Source: Pseudomonadota bacterium (GTDB taxonomy: Bacteria > Pseudomonadota > Gammaproteobacteria > Burkholderiales > Burkholderiaceae_D). Taken from it: 35,588 bases of DNA. Positions within the stretch are counted from its first letter, which is position 1, and the number at the start of each line of letters is the position of its first letter. Shown piece by piece: positions 9,061 through 16,340 of this stretch. A program made the translations under genes and the position numbers. The stretch covers positions 1 to 35,588 of the forward strand of contig JAEXJM010000018.1 of the NCBI GenBank assembly GCA_023449275.1. Reading direction: 5' to 3'. A model generated the notes under the pieces. The model saw nothing but the letters and a program-made list of their open reading frames with translations, did not search any database and was not told where the DNA came from.

Positions 9061-9136
9061 GGGTGCTTAGCTCAGTTGGTAGAGCGGTGCCCTTACAAGG
9101 CATAGGTCGGGAGTTCGAGCCTCTCAGCACCCACCA
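9061..9136 (+). tRNA. tRNA-Val (anticodon UAC)
   Basis: A 76-nt cloverleaf. Acceptor GGGTGCT pairs with AGCACCC, the D-arm contains AGCTCAGTTGGTAGAGC, the anticodon loop is CTTACAA (anticodon TAC), and the T-arm contains GTTCGAGCC. The discriminator A and encoded CCA end at 9136. Confidence 0.97.
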
Positions 9137-9160
9137 AACAGTCAAACAGGTACAGTTTTA

Positions 9161-9237
9161 GGAGTGGTAGTTCAGTTGGTTAGAATATCGGCCTGTCACG
9201 CCGGGGGTCGCGGGTTCGAGTCCCGTCCACTCCGCCA
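9161..9237 (+). tRNA. tRNA-Asp (anticodon GUC)
   Basis: A 77-nt cloverleaf. Acceptor GGAGTGG pairs with CCACTCC, the anticodon loop is CTGTCAC (anticodon GTC), and the T-arm contains GGTTCGAGTCC. The discriminator is G, as expected for Asp, with an encoded CCA. It lies 24 nt after tRNA-Val and is probably co-transcribed with it. Confidence 0.97.
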
Positions 9238-9245
9238 ATCATCGG

Positions 9246-9275
9246 AAAAGGCGAACTCATGTTCGCCTTTTTTTT
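9246..9275 (+). terminator. Intrinsic terminator after the tRNA pair
   Basis: GGCGAAC (9250-9256) pairs perfectly with GTTCGCC (9261-9267) across a 4-nt loop, with an A4 lead-in and eight T after the stem. Confidence 0.92.
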
Positions 9276-9307
9276 ATTTCAATCGCTTCTTATGAGCAGA
9301 GACCGCC

Positions 9308-11239
9308 ATGCTTGAGTTTATACGCAACCACAAACGTCTGACTCAAATCATTCTTCTTGTTTTCATCATCCCTTCCTTTATTTTTGTCGGTGTTGAAGGT
9401 TATAAGCGTCTGGGCGATGGTGATGCCGTCGCCAAGGTAGCCGGAAAGACCATTACGCAGCAGGAATGGGACAATGCACAACGCGAACAGGCGGAACGCC
9501 TGCGCCAGCGTGCTGCCGCTTCCGGACAGCCATTCGACAACAAATGGATCGAATCGTCTGAATTCAAATGGAACGTTTTGCAGAACCTGATCGTCAAACG
9601 TGTTTTGCTTGATACAGTCAACAGGGAAAGCCTTTCCGTTCCAGAGCAGATCGTCTTGCAGCGTATTCGGGAAATTCCGGGCCTGATCGGACCGGACGGC
9701 AGGCTTGATGAAGCGCGTTACAAGGAAGCGCTTGCTGCACAGGGCCTGAATCCGGACATGCATTTTGCGATGGTTCGTCAGGACATGGCCATCCAGCAAC
9801 TGGCTGCACCGGTCGAATACAGTGCGATTGAGCCGATCGCTGTGACTCAACGTGTTTTCAATCTGTTTGAGCAGGAACGTGAAGTTCAGCATTTGCTCTT
9901 CAACAATGCCACTTATAAAAAACAGGTTTCTGTGACTGACGAGGAACTGGACGTTTTTTACAGGACGCATGAAGCCCAGTTCACGATTCCTGAACACGCT
10001 GATGTTGAAGTCGTCGTGCTGGACATGCCGACCGTCGTCAAAAACATCAAGATCAGTGACGCTGATTTGCAGAGTTATTATTCCCAGAACAAGGATCGTT
10101 TCTCTATTCCTGAAGAACGTCGTGCACAGCATATTCTGGTTACTGTAAACAAAAATGCAACGGAATCGGAAAAAGCCGAGGCAAGGAAAAAGGCAGAAGG
10201 CATTCTGGCTGAGCTGAAAGCCAATCCGGCGCGTTTTGCCGAACTGGCAAAAGCACATTCCCAGGATCCGGGTTCGGCACAAAACGGCGGCGATCTGGGT
10301 TTCTTCACACGCGGCAAGATGGTCAAGCCGTTCAATGATGCCGTTTTCGGAATGAAAAAGGGCGAAATCAGCGATCTGGTCCAGACGGATTTCGGTTATC
10401 ACATCATATCAGTGTCCGACATCAAGCCCGCCATTGCCAAACCGTTGGTACAGGTGAAGGATCGTGTCTTGCAGGAGCTGACACGTGAACAGGCCAACAA
10501 GAAATATGCGGAAATGTCCGAAACCTTTTCGAACATGGTCTACGAAAAACCGGATAGTCTGAAACCGGTTGCCGATACCCTGAAACTGACCATTCATTCG
10601 TTCCCGAACCTGGCACGTGATCCGGTAATTGCCGCGAAACAGAATCAGTTGCTGTCCAATCCGAAGGTTTTGCAGGCGGTATTTTCTGATGACGTTATCA
10701 ATGGAAAACACAATACGGAAGCCATTGAAGTCGCTCCGCAGGTATTGGTTGCGGCCCGCATTACCAGGCATTATCCTGCCACACTGACGCCATTTGACAA
10801 GGTCAGACAGGCCATCGTGGCTGAAGTGACCAGTGAGAAGGCACAGCAACTGGCAAAAGCGGCCGGTGAAGCCGAACTGGAAAGACTGCAGGGTGGAGCG
10901 ACGTCTTCTTCTTTCTCGTCATCGATTATGGTGTCCCGTCACAAGATCGCCATGTCCAACCGTTCGGAACTGGCGCCAGTCATGAAAGCGGACGTTTCCA
11001 AATTGCCAGCATACGTCGGTACGGATATTCCGGGACTGGGTTACGTGATCTATCGCATTACCAAAGTCGTGACACCACAAAATCCGGACAGGAATCTGCG
11101 TGAGGCGATGAACAAGCAGATGGCCAACGTCGCGTCCCAACAGGATCTGAACGCCTATCTGAATTATCTGAAGAAGGAAGCCAAGGTTGAAATTCTGGTC
11201 AAGAGTCCTGCTGAGGAAAAAGAGGAATCGGCCAAATAA
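9308..11239 (+). CDS. ppiD: Membrane-anchored periplasmic folding factor PpiD (SurA/parvulin family)
   Basis: PpiD is an inner-membrane-anchored chaperone in the periplasm that interacts with proteins leaving SecYEG. The 643-residue product starts with a short cytoplasmic basic segment and one transmembrane anchor (about 13-30, IILLVFIIPSFIFVGV), then a SurA-like N-terminal chaperone region (about 35-200). A clear parvulin PPIase domain follows (about 272-365, with RRAQHIL, GGDLGFFTRGKMV and the DFGYHII end), then a long C-terminal region. Length is close to E. coli PpiD (623). The ATG has only a weak ribosome site. The hupB-tRNA-tRNA-ppiD arrangement supports the name. A 23-nt gap to the next gene suggests co-transcription. 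Confidence 0.93.
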   Translation: MLEFIRNHKRLTQIILLVFIIPSFIFVGVEGYKRLGDGDAVAKVAGKTITQQEWDNAQREQAERLRQRAAASGQPFDNKWIESSEFKWNVLQNLIVKRVLLDTVNRESLSVPEQIVLQRIREIPGLIGPDGRLDEARYKEALAAQGLNPDMHFAMVRQDMAIQQLAAPVEYSAIEPIAVTQRVFNLFEQEREVQHLLFNNATYKKQVSVTDEELDVFYRTHEAQFTIPEHADVEVVVLDMPTVVKNIKISDADLQSYYSQNKDRFSIPEERRAQHILVTVNKNATESEKAEARKKAEGILAELKANPARFAELAKAHSQDPGSAQNGGDLGFFTRGKMVKPFNDAVFGMKKGEISDLVQTDFGYHIISVSDIKPAIAKPLVQVKDRVLQELTREQANKKYAEMSETFSNMVYEKPDSLKPVADTLKLTIHSFPNLARDPVIAAKQNQLLSNPKVLQAVFSDDVINGKHNTEAIEVAPQVLVAARITRHYPATLTPFDKVRQAIVAEVTSEKAQQLAKAAGEAELERLQGGATSSSFSSSIMVSRHKIAMSNRSELAPVMKADVSKLPAYVGTDIPGLGYVIYRITKVVTPQNPDRNLREAMNKQMANVASQQDLNAYLNYLKKEAKVEILVKSPAEEKEESAK

Positions 11240-11262
11240 GCGATTGAAAACGGATAGACAAG

Positions 11263-11706
11263 ATGGCACAGATTAGCGATAACCCGTTTTTGAAAGATCT
11301 CGGATTCGAGTTGCTGAACATGAAGGACGGTATTGCGGAAGTCGGCATTCATTTGCAGGCACAGCATATGAACAGCTGGCAGGTCATGCATGGCGGTATC
11401 ATCATGACTTTGCTGGATGCCGCTATGGCGCGAGCGGCCCGTTCACTGGTGCCTGATGTGACGAGTGCAGCTACCGTAGAAATGAAAACCAGTTTCTTTC
11501 AGCCGGGCGGCAAGATCAGCCAGCAGATTATCGGTCGCGGCAAGGTGCTTCACCGGTCGACGACGATGTATTACTGTGAGGGTGAAATCTGGAATCAGGA
11601 TGCATTGATTGCCAAGGCGATGGGAACATTCAAGGTTTTCCGTCGAAACGATATTGCCAGACGACTCAAGATGACGTCATCCGCCCATCTGAGAACTGAA
11701 AACTGA
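11263..11706 (+). CDS. PaaI/YdiI-type hotdog-fold acyl-CoA thioesterase
   Basis: The 147-residue product is a single hotdog-fold domain. It shows the characteristic VMHGGIIMTLLDAAMARAAR helix segment (about 44-63, HGG and the catalytic-type Asp), followed by strands with TVEMKTSFFQPGG and GRGKVLHRSTTMYYCEGEIW. Such proteins hydrolyse acyl-CoA thioesters; the substrate cannot be read from the sequence. It begins 23 nt after ppiD and ends just before a long bidirectional terminator, so it is probably the last gene of that unit. An unrelated housekeeping role for free thioester release is the safest reading. Confidence 0.85.
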   Translation: MAQISDNPFLKDLGFELLNMKDGIAEVGIHLQAQHMNSWQVMHGGIIMTLLDAAMARAARSLVPDVTSAATVEMKTSFFQPGGKISQQIIGRGKVLHRSTTMYYCEGEIWNQDALIAKAMGTFKVFRRNDIARRLKMTSSAHLRTEN

Positions 11707-11720
11707 AAATACGGTTTGAA

Positions 11721-11768
11721 CCAATAAGAAAAGCATGCCGGAGTAATCGGGCATGCTTTTCTTATTGG
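11721..11768. terminator. Long bidirectional terminator with a 19-bp perfect stem
   Basis: The left arm 11721-11739 and right arm 11750-11768 are perfect inverted repeats of 19 bp around a 10-nt loop. The inner GCATGCC/GGCATGC core is flanked by A-rich and T-rich arms. It sits between convergent genes: the thioesterase on plus and the membrane protein on minus. Confidence 0.85.
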
Positions 11769-11801
11769 TGAGCTTGATATGACTGAAAGTATGTCGCTTT
11801 C

Positions 11802-12182
11802 TTATTCTTCAGGATAAGGCATCGGGATGCCATCGTTCAGGTACAGGAAACCTTTGATCAGGCGGTAGGTATACCAGCACCATGCCAGAATCCAGACCAA
11901 TGCGGCGAATATCATGCCGATGATCGTGAAATACAGGATCCAGCCCACAACGACCCATGCAAGGTACCACCAGAAAGATCGGATCTGCCAGGTCTGGTGC
12001 GTATAAACCCAGGTGTGGATCGCTCTTGGTCGTACAAGATAATTCAGGATCAGTGGAACAAATGAAAAAATGCCTAATGTGAACAGAAAACACAGGGCAT
12101 GGAAAATATACAGCCACCAGGCTGTCGAGCGCAATGAGCCCATATAGGGCGAATTGTAGTCGAGTGTCGCGTCAGTCGTCAT
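11802..12182 (-). CDS. Small integral membrane protein, DUF4870-like
   Basis: The 126-residue protein has three hydrophobic stretches: about 21-49, about 69-88 and about 84-108, the last two closely spaced and Trp/Tyr-rich. A charged loop (RPRAIHTWVYTHQTWQIRS) lies between TM1 and TM2. This layout, with the conserved WQIRSFWWYL-like segment, resembles the DUF4870/small transmembrane protein family, whose function is unknown. GGAAG lies just before the ATG. It is 27 nt downstream of the YafS-like methyltransferase and likely shares its transcript. The family assignment is from memory and moderate; the membrane topology is clear. Confidence 0.75.
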   Translation of the reverse strand: MTTDATLDYNSPYMGSLRSTAWWLYIFHALCFLFTLGIFSFVPLILNYLVRPRAIHTWVYTHQTWQIRSFWWYLAWVVVGWILYFTIIGMIFAALVWILAWCWYTYRLIKGFLYLNDGIPMPYPEE

Positions 12183-12209
12183 GATCTTCCTTTCGTCAAA
12201 TGTCTTAAC

Positions 12210-13007
12210 TCAGGTTTGATCAGGATTTTCTCCGGAAGTTTTATGATTGACGGGAATTGTCTGAAATAATTGACGTGGTCTCTTTTTGAATGCAGGATCG
12301 ATAAGATGGACTCCGTGGACCCGTTTGATTGCCTGTATCAGATAAACGCCGCCCAGAAAAGGCCACCACCGGTTTCCCGCTTTTTCCATAAAGGCATAGC
12401 GTTTGAGCCAGTGTTCGGAGTGACAGGGCGGGCGATAGCATCCGAAATGCCCTCGGTTGATTTCGAAATTCAACAGTTTCAGCCAGTCTCTCAGACGCGG
12501 GAGGCCGATGAATTCGGCATAGGAAGGCAGAAAGTAGGCACCTGTCAGTTTACCGATACTCTGGCGCAATCCCCATAAACTGGCAGGATTGAATCCACTG
12601 ATGATGACCTGGCCTTCCGGGATCAGGACGCGATCCACTTCCCGAAGGATCATATGGGGATTCTCCGCAAATTCGAATGCATGGGGAAGGACAATGAGAT
12701 CGATCGATTCATTGGCAAAGGGCAGGCGCTCTATATCGTGTATGAGTGTCAGTTTGACTGTTTCACCTGATGTCTCGGAGGAAAGCGGTTCAGGAAAAAA
12801 CTGGTTGCTGACCCATCGGTTTTTGATCCGGTTGTCTTTTAATGCATTGATTTCGGAAAAGCCGATTTGCAGGGCGTTGAAACCGAAAATATCCGCTGAT
12901 AGCGTCTGGAAAAGGTTCTCTTCCCACTCCAGCATATATCGGCCGACAGGTGTCATCAGCCAGTCGTGCATGATCTGGATTTTTATCTTGGCTTCAGACG
13001 CTTTCAT
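12210..13007 (-). CDS. YafS-type class I SAM-dependent methyltransferase
   Basis: The 265-residue protein aligns in style with E. coli YafS and its relatives. An N-terminal segment with WEENLFQTLSADIFGFNALQIG is followed by a degenerate SAM-binding fold. The core motif LPHAFEFAENPHMILREVDR leads into VLIPEGQVIISGFNPASLWG, the latter nearly diagnostic for this group. The substrate is unknown. In E. coli yafS lies between gloB and rnhA; here those two genes are about 6 kb away with the GGDEF-EAL pair and others in between. No good ribosome site precedes the chosen ATG at 13007; an internal Met at 12971 is possible. It may form a two-gene unit with the membrane protein downstream. Confidence 0.85.
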   Translation of the reverse strand: MKASEAKIKIQIMHDWLMTPVGRYMLEWEENLFQTLSADIFGFNALQIGFSEINALKDNRIKNRWVSNQFFPEPLSSETSGETVKLTLIHDIERLPFANESIDLIVLPHAFEFAENPHMILREVDRVLIPEGQVIISGFNPASLWGLRQSIGKLTGAYFLPSYAEFIGLPRLRDWLKLLNFEINRGHFGCYRPPCHSEHWLKRYAFMEKAGNRWWPFLGGVYLIQAIKRVHGVHLIDPAFKKRPRQLFQTIPVNHKTSGENPDQT

Positions 13008-13297
13008 GTTTGAAAAAAGTCAGTATGGTCGGGTTGGTCAATTCATTGCCAGTGAAAATCGTCACATTTGTCCGTTGGGAAAAGACGGGTTTCTTTTATT
13101 TTACTGTCAGACCGGGTGGAGTACTATCTTCTATTTGTAAAAAACAATCGTTTGTCGAATATAGCCGAAATTTTCTCCGGTGTATCCGAAAGACGTCGTT
13201 CGGGTCTTTAAAAACAGGCCTTTTGTGTCAAGTCATGATTGATGGAACTGTTTATGTTTGAATTAAATCATGTTTTTAACCGGTAACGGAGAAGAGT

Positions 13298-13738
13298 ATG
13301 ACAGAAAGTATATCGGTAACCCTGACGCATAAGGATGAATATCGTTTTGAAGTGGATTTCAATGAGTCTTTCAAAGGATTTTTGTCAGACATCGAAAAAC
13401 CGTCTGGAGGAAGTTGCGGGCCTGCACAGTCGCATATGCTTCTGGCGGCTGTTGCGAATTGCCTGTCGGTGAGTTTTCTGTATTCCCTGAATCGCCTTGG
13501 CATCGATGGCGGAAATATCAAGACACAGGCCATGCTGGATATGTGCAACAAGGATGGGGTCTATCGGGTCGGCAAGATCAATGTCGCCATTACGACAGAA
13601 AAAGCGGAAGAGGAAATGCAGGGACTGGAAAACGTTCTGTCGGGATTCGAAAATGTCAGCGCGATTTCACGGAGCGTTCTTGAAGGGATCCCTATTGAAA
13701 CCCATATTTTTGACAGAAAGGGAATTCGTCTGAAATAA
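13298..13738 (+). CDS. OsmC-family protein with second conserved Cys replaced
   Basis: The 146-residue product has the OsmC/Ohr fold signatures: GPAQSHMLLAAVANCLSVSF (41-60) carries the first conserved Cys at residue 55, in a helix after a strand-rich N-terminus. The second motif, normally a Cys followed by a [VT]-[ST]-x-S helix, reads FENVSAISRSVLEG, with Ser121 where Cys is expected. Other cysteines are C40 and C83. Classical members reduce organic peroxides through two cysteines; without the second, peroxidase activity is doubtful and this may be a non-catalytic relative. GGAGAAGAG precedes the ATG. The gene is divergent from the methyltransferase across about 290 nt. Confidence 0.82.
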   Translation: MTESISVTLTHKDEYRFEVDFNESFKGFLSDIEKPSGGSCGPAQSHMLLAAVANCLSVSFLYSLNRLGIDGGNIKTQAMLDMCNKDGVYRVGKINVAITTEKAEEEMQGLENVLSGFENVSAISRSVLEGIPIETHIFDRKGIRLK

Positions 13739-13856
13739 ATTTTATATGAGCGTATTTATAAGGTATCCTTTTTTAAAAGAGCGGGAATTGTTTTGGAAAT
13801 TCTTCGTTGCCGTTTTCGGTTTCTTGTTTTTGACAGAAAAATAAGGAGATAGAAAG

Positions 13857-14309
13857 ATGCAGATTGGACATATTTGCTCGAACAATGTAGTGACTTGCAT
13901 TTCGAATACGACAGTAATGGAAGCCGCGCAATTGATGCGTCGCAATCATGTCGGTACGCTGATAGTGGTTGAGGAAGTCAATGGCATGCTGGTTCCGCAA
14001 GGCATCGTCACGGATCGCGATATCGTCGTAGTCGTTCTTGCGGAAGGTCTCGATCCGAAAAGCATCAAGGTTATCGACATCATGAAGGTTGAACTCATGA
14101 CAGCCGTTGAAACGGAGGATGTGTTTGAAACCGTTGAAAGAATGCGCTTCAAGGGAGTTCGCCGCATTCCGATTGTCGACAAGATGGGCGGTCTTGTCGG
14201 TATTGTCAGTGTGGACGATATCTGGAAATTCCTTTCCAAGGAAATCAGTGAACTGGCTGATGTCACTACACGCCAGCAAACACGTGAGAAAGTCGCACGT
14301 CGCCGCTAG
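13857..14309 (+). CDS. Two-CBS-domain protein
   Basis: The 150-residue cytosolic protein consists almost wholly of a tandem CBS pair. CBS1 spans about 1-62 (IGHICSNNVVTCISNTTVMEA... GIVTDRDIVV), and CBS2 about 72-132 (DIMKVELMTAVETEDV... LVGIVSVDDIWKFL). A basic tail TREKVARRR follows. Such stand-alone Bateman modules bind adenosine nucleotides and act as energy or redox sensors, or regulate partner proteins; the partner is not evident here. A strong AGGAGA ribosome site lies 8 nt before the ATG, and a strong terminator follows. The gene is probably monocistronic. Confidence 0.9.
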   Translation: MQIGHICSNNVVTCISNTTVMEAAQLMRRNHVGTLIVVEEVNGMLVPQGIVTDRDIVVVVLAEGLDPKSIKVIDIMKVELMTAVETEDVFETVERMRFKGVRRIPIVDKMGGLVGIVSVDDIWKFLSKEISELADVTTRQQTREKVARRR

Positions 14310-14325
14310 AGTGACTGTTTTTGTG

Positions 14326-14352
14326 AAAAAGGCTGCCAGAGGCAGCCTTTTT
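14326..14352. terminator. Bidirectional terminator between the CBS protein and GGDEF-EAL genes
   Basis: AAAAAGGCTGCC (14326-14337) pairs perfectly with GGCAGCCTTTTT (14341-14352) across a 3-nt loop. The symmetric A5/T5 ends let it serve both convergent genes. Confidence 0.88.
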
Positions 14353-14400
14353 GAACATATGAAAAAAGCAGGATAAACATGTCTTCATAAAAAAGGAAAA

Positions 14401-16152
14401 TCAGCCAAGTCCCAGATCGGATGGTTTGTATTTGGCAAGGAAAACCTCAAGCTTGTCGGGCGGAAGTGGTGGGCTGCACAGGTAACCCTGAATCTGGTCA
14501 CAGCCTTTTTCCACCAAAAACTTCAGTTGTTCATGTGTTGCGACACCCTCGGCGATTACCGGCATGCCCAGTGAATGCGCCAGATCGATAGTCGATTCAA
14601 TAATGGATTTAATGCCATCGCTTTCAGTCAGCCCCGAAATGAACGAACCGTCTATTTTCAGCATGTCGATAGGCAGGGACGACAGATAGCGCAGTGAGGA
14701 ATAGCCTGTTCCGAAATCGTCAATGGAAATGGTAATGCCAAGGTCACGGACTTCCATTAAATGGGCTTTGACCAGGTCAATGTCCTCAATAAGGCTGCTT
14801 TCGGTAATTTCCAGTTCAAAAAGCGAGGCGGGCAGGCCCATTTCCGTCACGATATGAAGAAGTGACTGAATCAGTTCAGAGGTAAACAAATCCCTTGATG
14901 AAACATTCAGGGCAACAGGCAATACAGGGAAATGTCGTGCTTTCCACTCTTGCAACTGGTGTGTCGCGGCAGTCAGCGCAAATTCGGTAATGCTTTCAAT
15001 CAGGCCGATTTCTTCTGCCAACGGGATGAAATTGGCAGCCGATAAAATCCCCTCTGTCGGATGATCCCAGCGGATTAAGGCTTCAAAACTGACGACCTTG
15101 CCTGTGGAAAGAGAAAGACGTGGCTGGTAATAAAGAATGAATTCTTTTTTCTCCAGTGCTCGCCTGAGTTCCGATTCGGTCATCAGGCGCTGCATCGGAG
15201 TGATATTCATGTCTTTATTGTAAAACCTGACGACGCTGGAGCGGCGTTTGCGCGCTTCAGTCAAGGCAACACTGGCGTATTTCAGAAGAGTATTGGCATC
15301 CGAACTGTCGCGCGGATACACGCTTGCGCCGGCGCTGACTGCAATCGAAAGCTCATGCCCCGATAATTGCAAGGGTTCGGAAACCGTCTTCAGAAGTCGG
15401 GTTGAAATCGAAAAAATGTCGTTTGTCTTGTCGATGTTTTCGAGAATGACGACGAATTCGTCGCCGCCCATGCGCACAACCGTATCGGTTTCATCGATGC
15501 CGTGTATCAGGCGTTTCGAGAACAGTTTCAATAAAGCGTCTCCCGCATCGTGCCCGAGACTTTCATTAATGATCTTGAAACGGTTGATGTTGAAAATCAG
15601 GATACCCAGCATTTTGCCGGATTGCCGGGTTCTTTCGATGGCTCCATCAAAAAAACTGTCGAGATAATTCCGTGTCGGCAGGGATGTCAGTGGATCAAAC
15701 AGGGAGATGTGCTGGTCGGGTAAAGGTACCCCTTCCGGATTGGTCATGCGGGATAAAATCAGGGCAAAATCCGGTTTTTTATCCTCGTCCAATATCAGTT
15801 TGACGATGTTTTCGGTCTGCATGTACAGGCCGTTTTTATTCCTGAATTTGATTTCGACCTGAAACTGCCGCTGTGTATGCCACATGTCTTTCCATGTGTG
15901 CCTGGAATGAAACCAGGTATTCGGACTGATCAAATCCTTGATGGTGCGTGGAAACTCATCCGGTTTGTAACCGAGCATTTCGGCAATACGGGTGTTGGCA
16001 AAAAGGATTTCTTCATCTTCACTGAGTTGCATGACGCCGACGGGAAGATAGTCGAGAATGGTTTGATAACGGTTTTTGCCGTTTGTTTTTGCAGGAACGG
16101 AAGCGGAATCCGGGTCGGGCAGTCGATCGTTTGTGTCCGCTTTCCTGGTCAT
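14401..16152 (-). CDS. PAS-GGDEF-EAL cyclic-di-GMP signalling protein (583 aa)
   Basis: The domains in order are PAS (about 25-135), GGDEF (about 150-310) and EAL (about 325-580). The EAL phosphodiesterase site looks complete: EAL at 357-359, NVSS, ELEITES, DDFGTGYSS from 478, LKID, AEGV and QGY. The cyclase signature GGDEF at 229-233 is intact. However, the metal-binding Asp of the usual [LI]D[LI]D-x-FK motif is Asn (N188), and the inhibitory RxxD site is absent (DETD at 220-223). The likely activity is c-di-GMP hydrolysis. The open frame extends upstream to 16422, overlapping the neighbour, but AGGGAG 7 nt before the ATG at 16152 fixes the start. No membrane segment is seen. It lies 188 nt downstream of its paralogue. 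Confidence 0.92.
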   Translation of the reverse strand: MTRKADTNDRLPDPDSASVPAKTNGKNRYQTILDYLPVGVMQLSEDEEILFANTRIAEMLGYKPDEFPRTIKDLISPNTWFHSRHTWKDMWHTQRQFQVEIKFRNKNGLYMQTENIVKLILDEDKKPDFALILSRMTNPEGVPLPDQHISLFDPLTSLPTRNYLDSFFDGAIERTRQSGKMLGILIFNINRFKIINESLGHDAGDALLKLFSKRLIHGIDETDTVVRMGGDEFVVILENIDKTNDIFSISTRLLKTVSEPLQLSGHELSIAVSAGASVYPRDSSDANTLLKYASVALTEARKRRSSVVRFYNKDMNITPMQRLMTESELRRALEKKEFILYYQPRLSLSTGKVVSFEALIRWDHPTEGILSAANFIPLAEEIGLIESITEFALTAATHQLQEWKARHFPVLPVALNVSSRDLFTSELIQSLLHIVTEMGLPASLFELEITESSLIEDIDLVKAHLMEVRDLGITISIDDFGTGYSSLRYLSSLPIDMLKIDGSFISGLTESDGIKSIIESTIDLAHSLGMPVIAEGVATHEQLKFLVEKGCDQIQGYLCSPPLPPDKLEVFLAKYKPSDLGLG

Positions 16153-16340
16153 ATTTGCACTCCCTGTAGCCGATATGGTATGGATGATTTTTGCAGATGA
16201 ATTTCCGTTCAGATGCATCGCTATGAAATGCCGGGTATGTCTTTGACAATATACGGCAGTTTTTTCCGGTTTTTTCTCGAATGCATCAAACGGAGAGCAT
16301 AAACCGTGCAGGCTTTTACCGGTTCGTGAAAAGAGTGCTT

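Noticed and set aside
9290..10402. 370-aa open frame on the minus strand inside ppiD
   Set aside because: Antisense shadow of ppiD, Phe/Leu/Arg-rich with no recognisable domain.
12589..13140. 183-aa plus-strand open frame opposite the methyltransferase
   Set aside because: Mostly antisense to a clear YafS-type protein, with no ribosome site and no motif.
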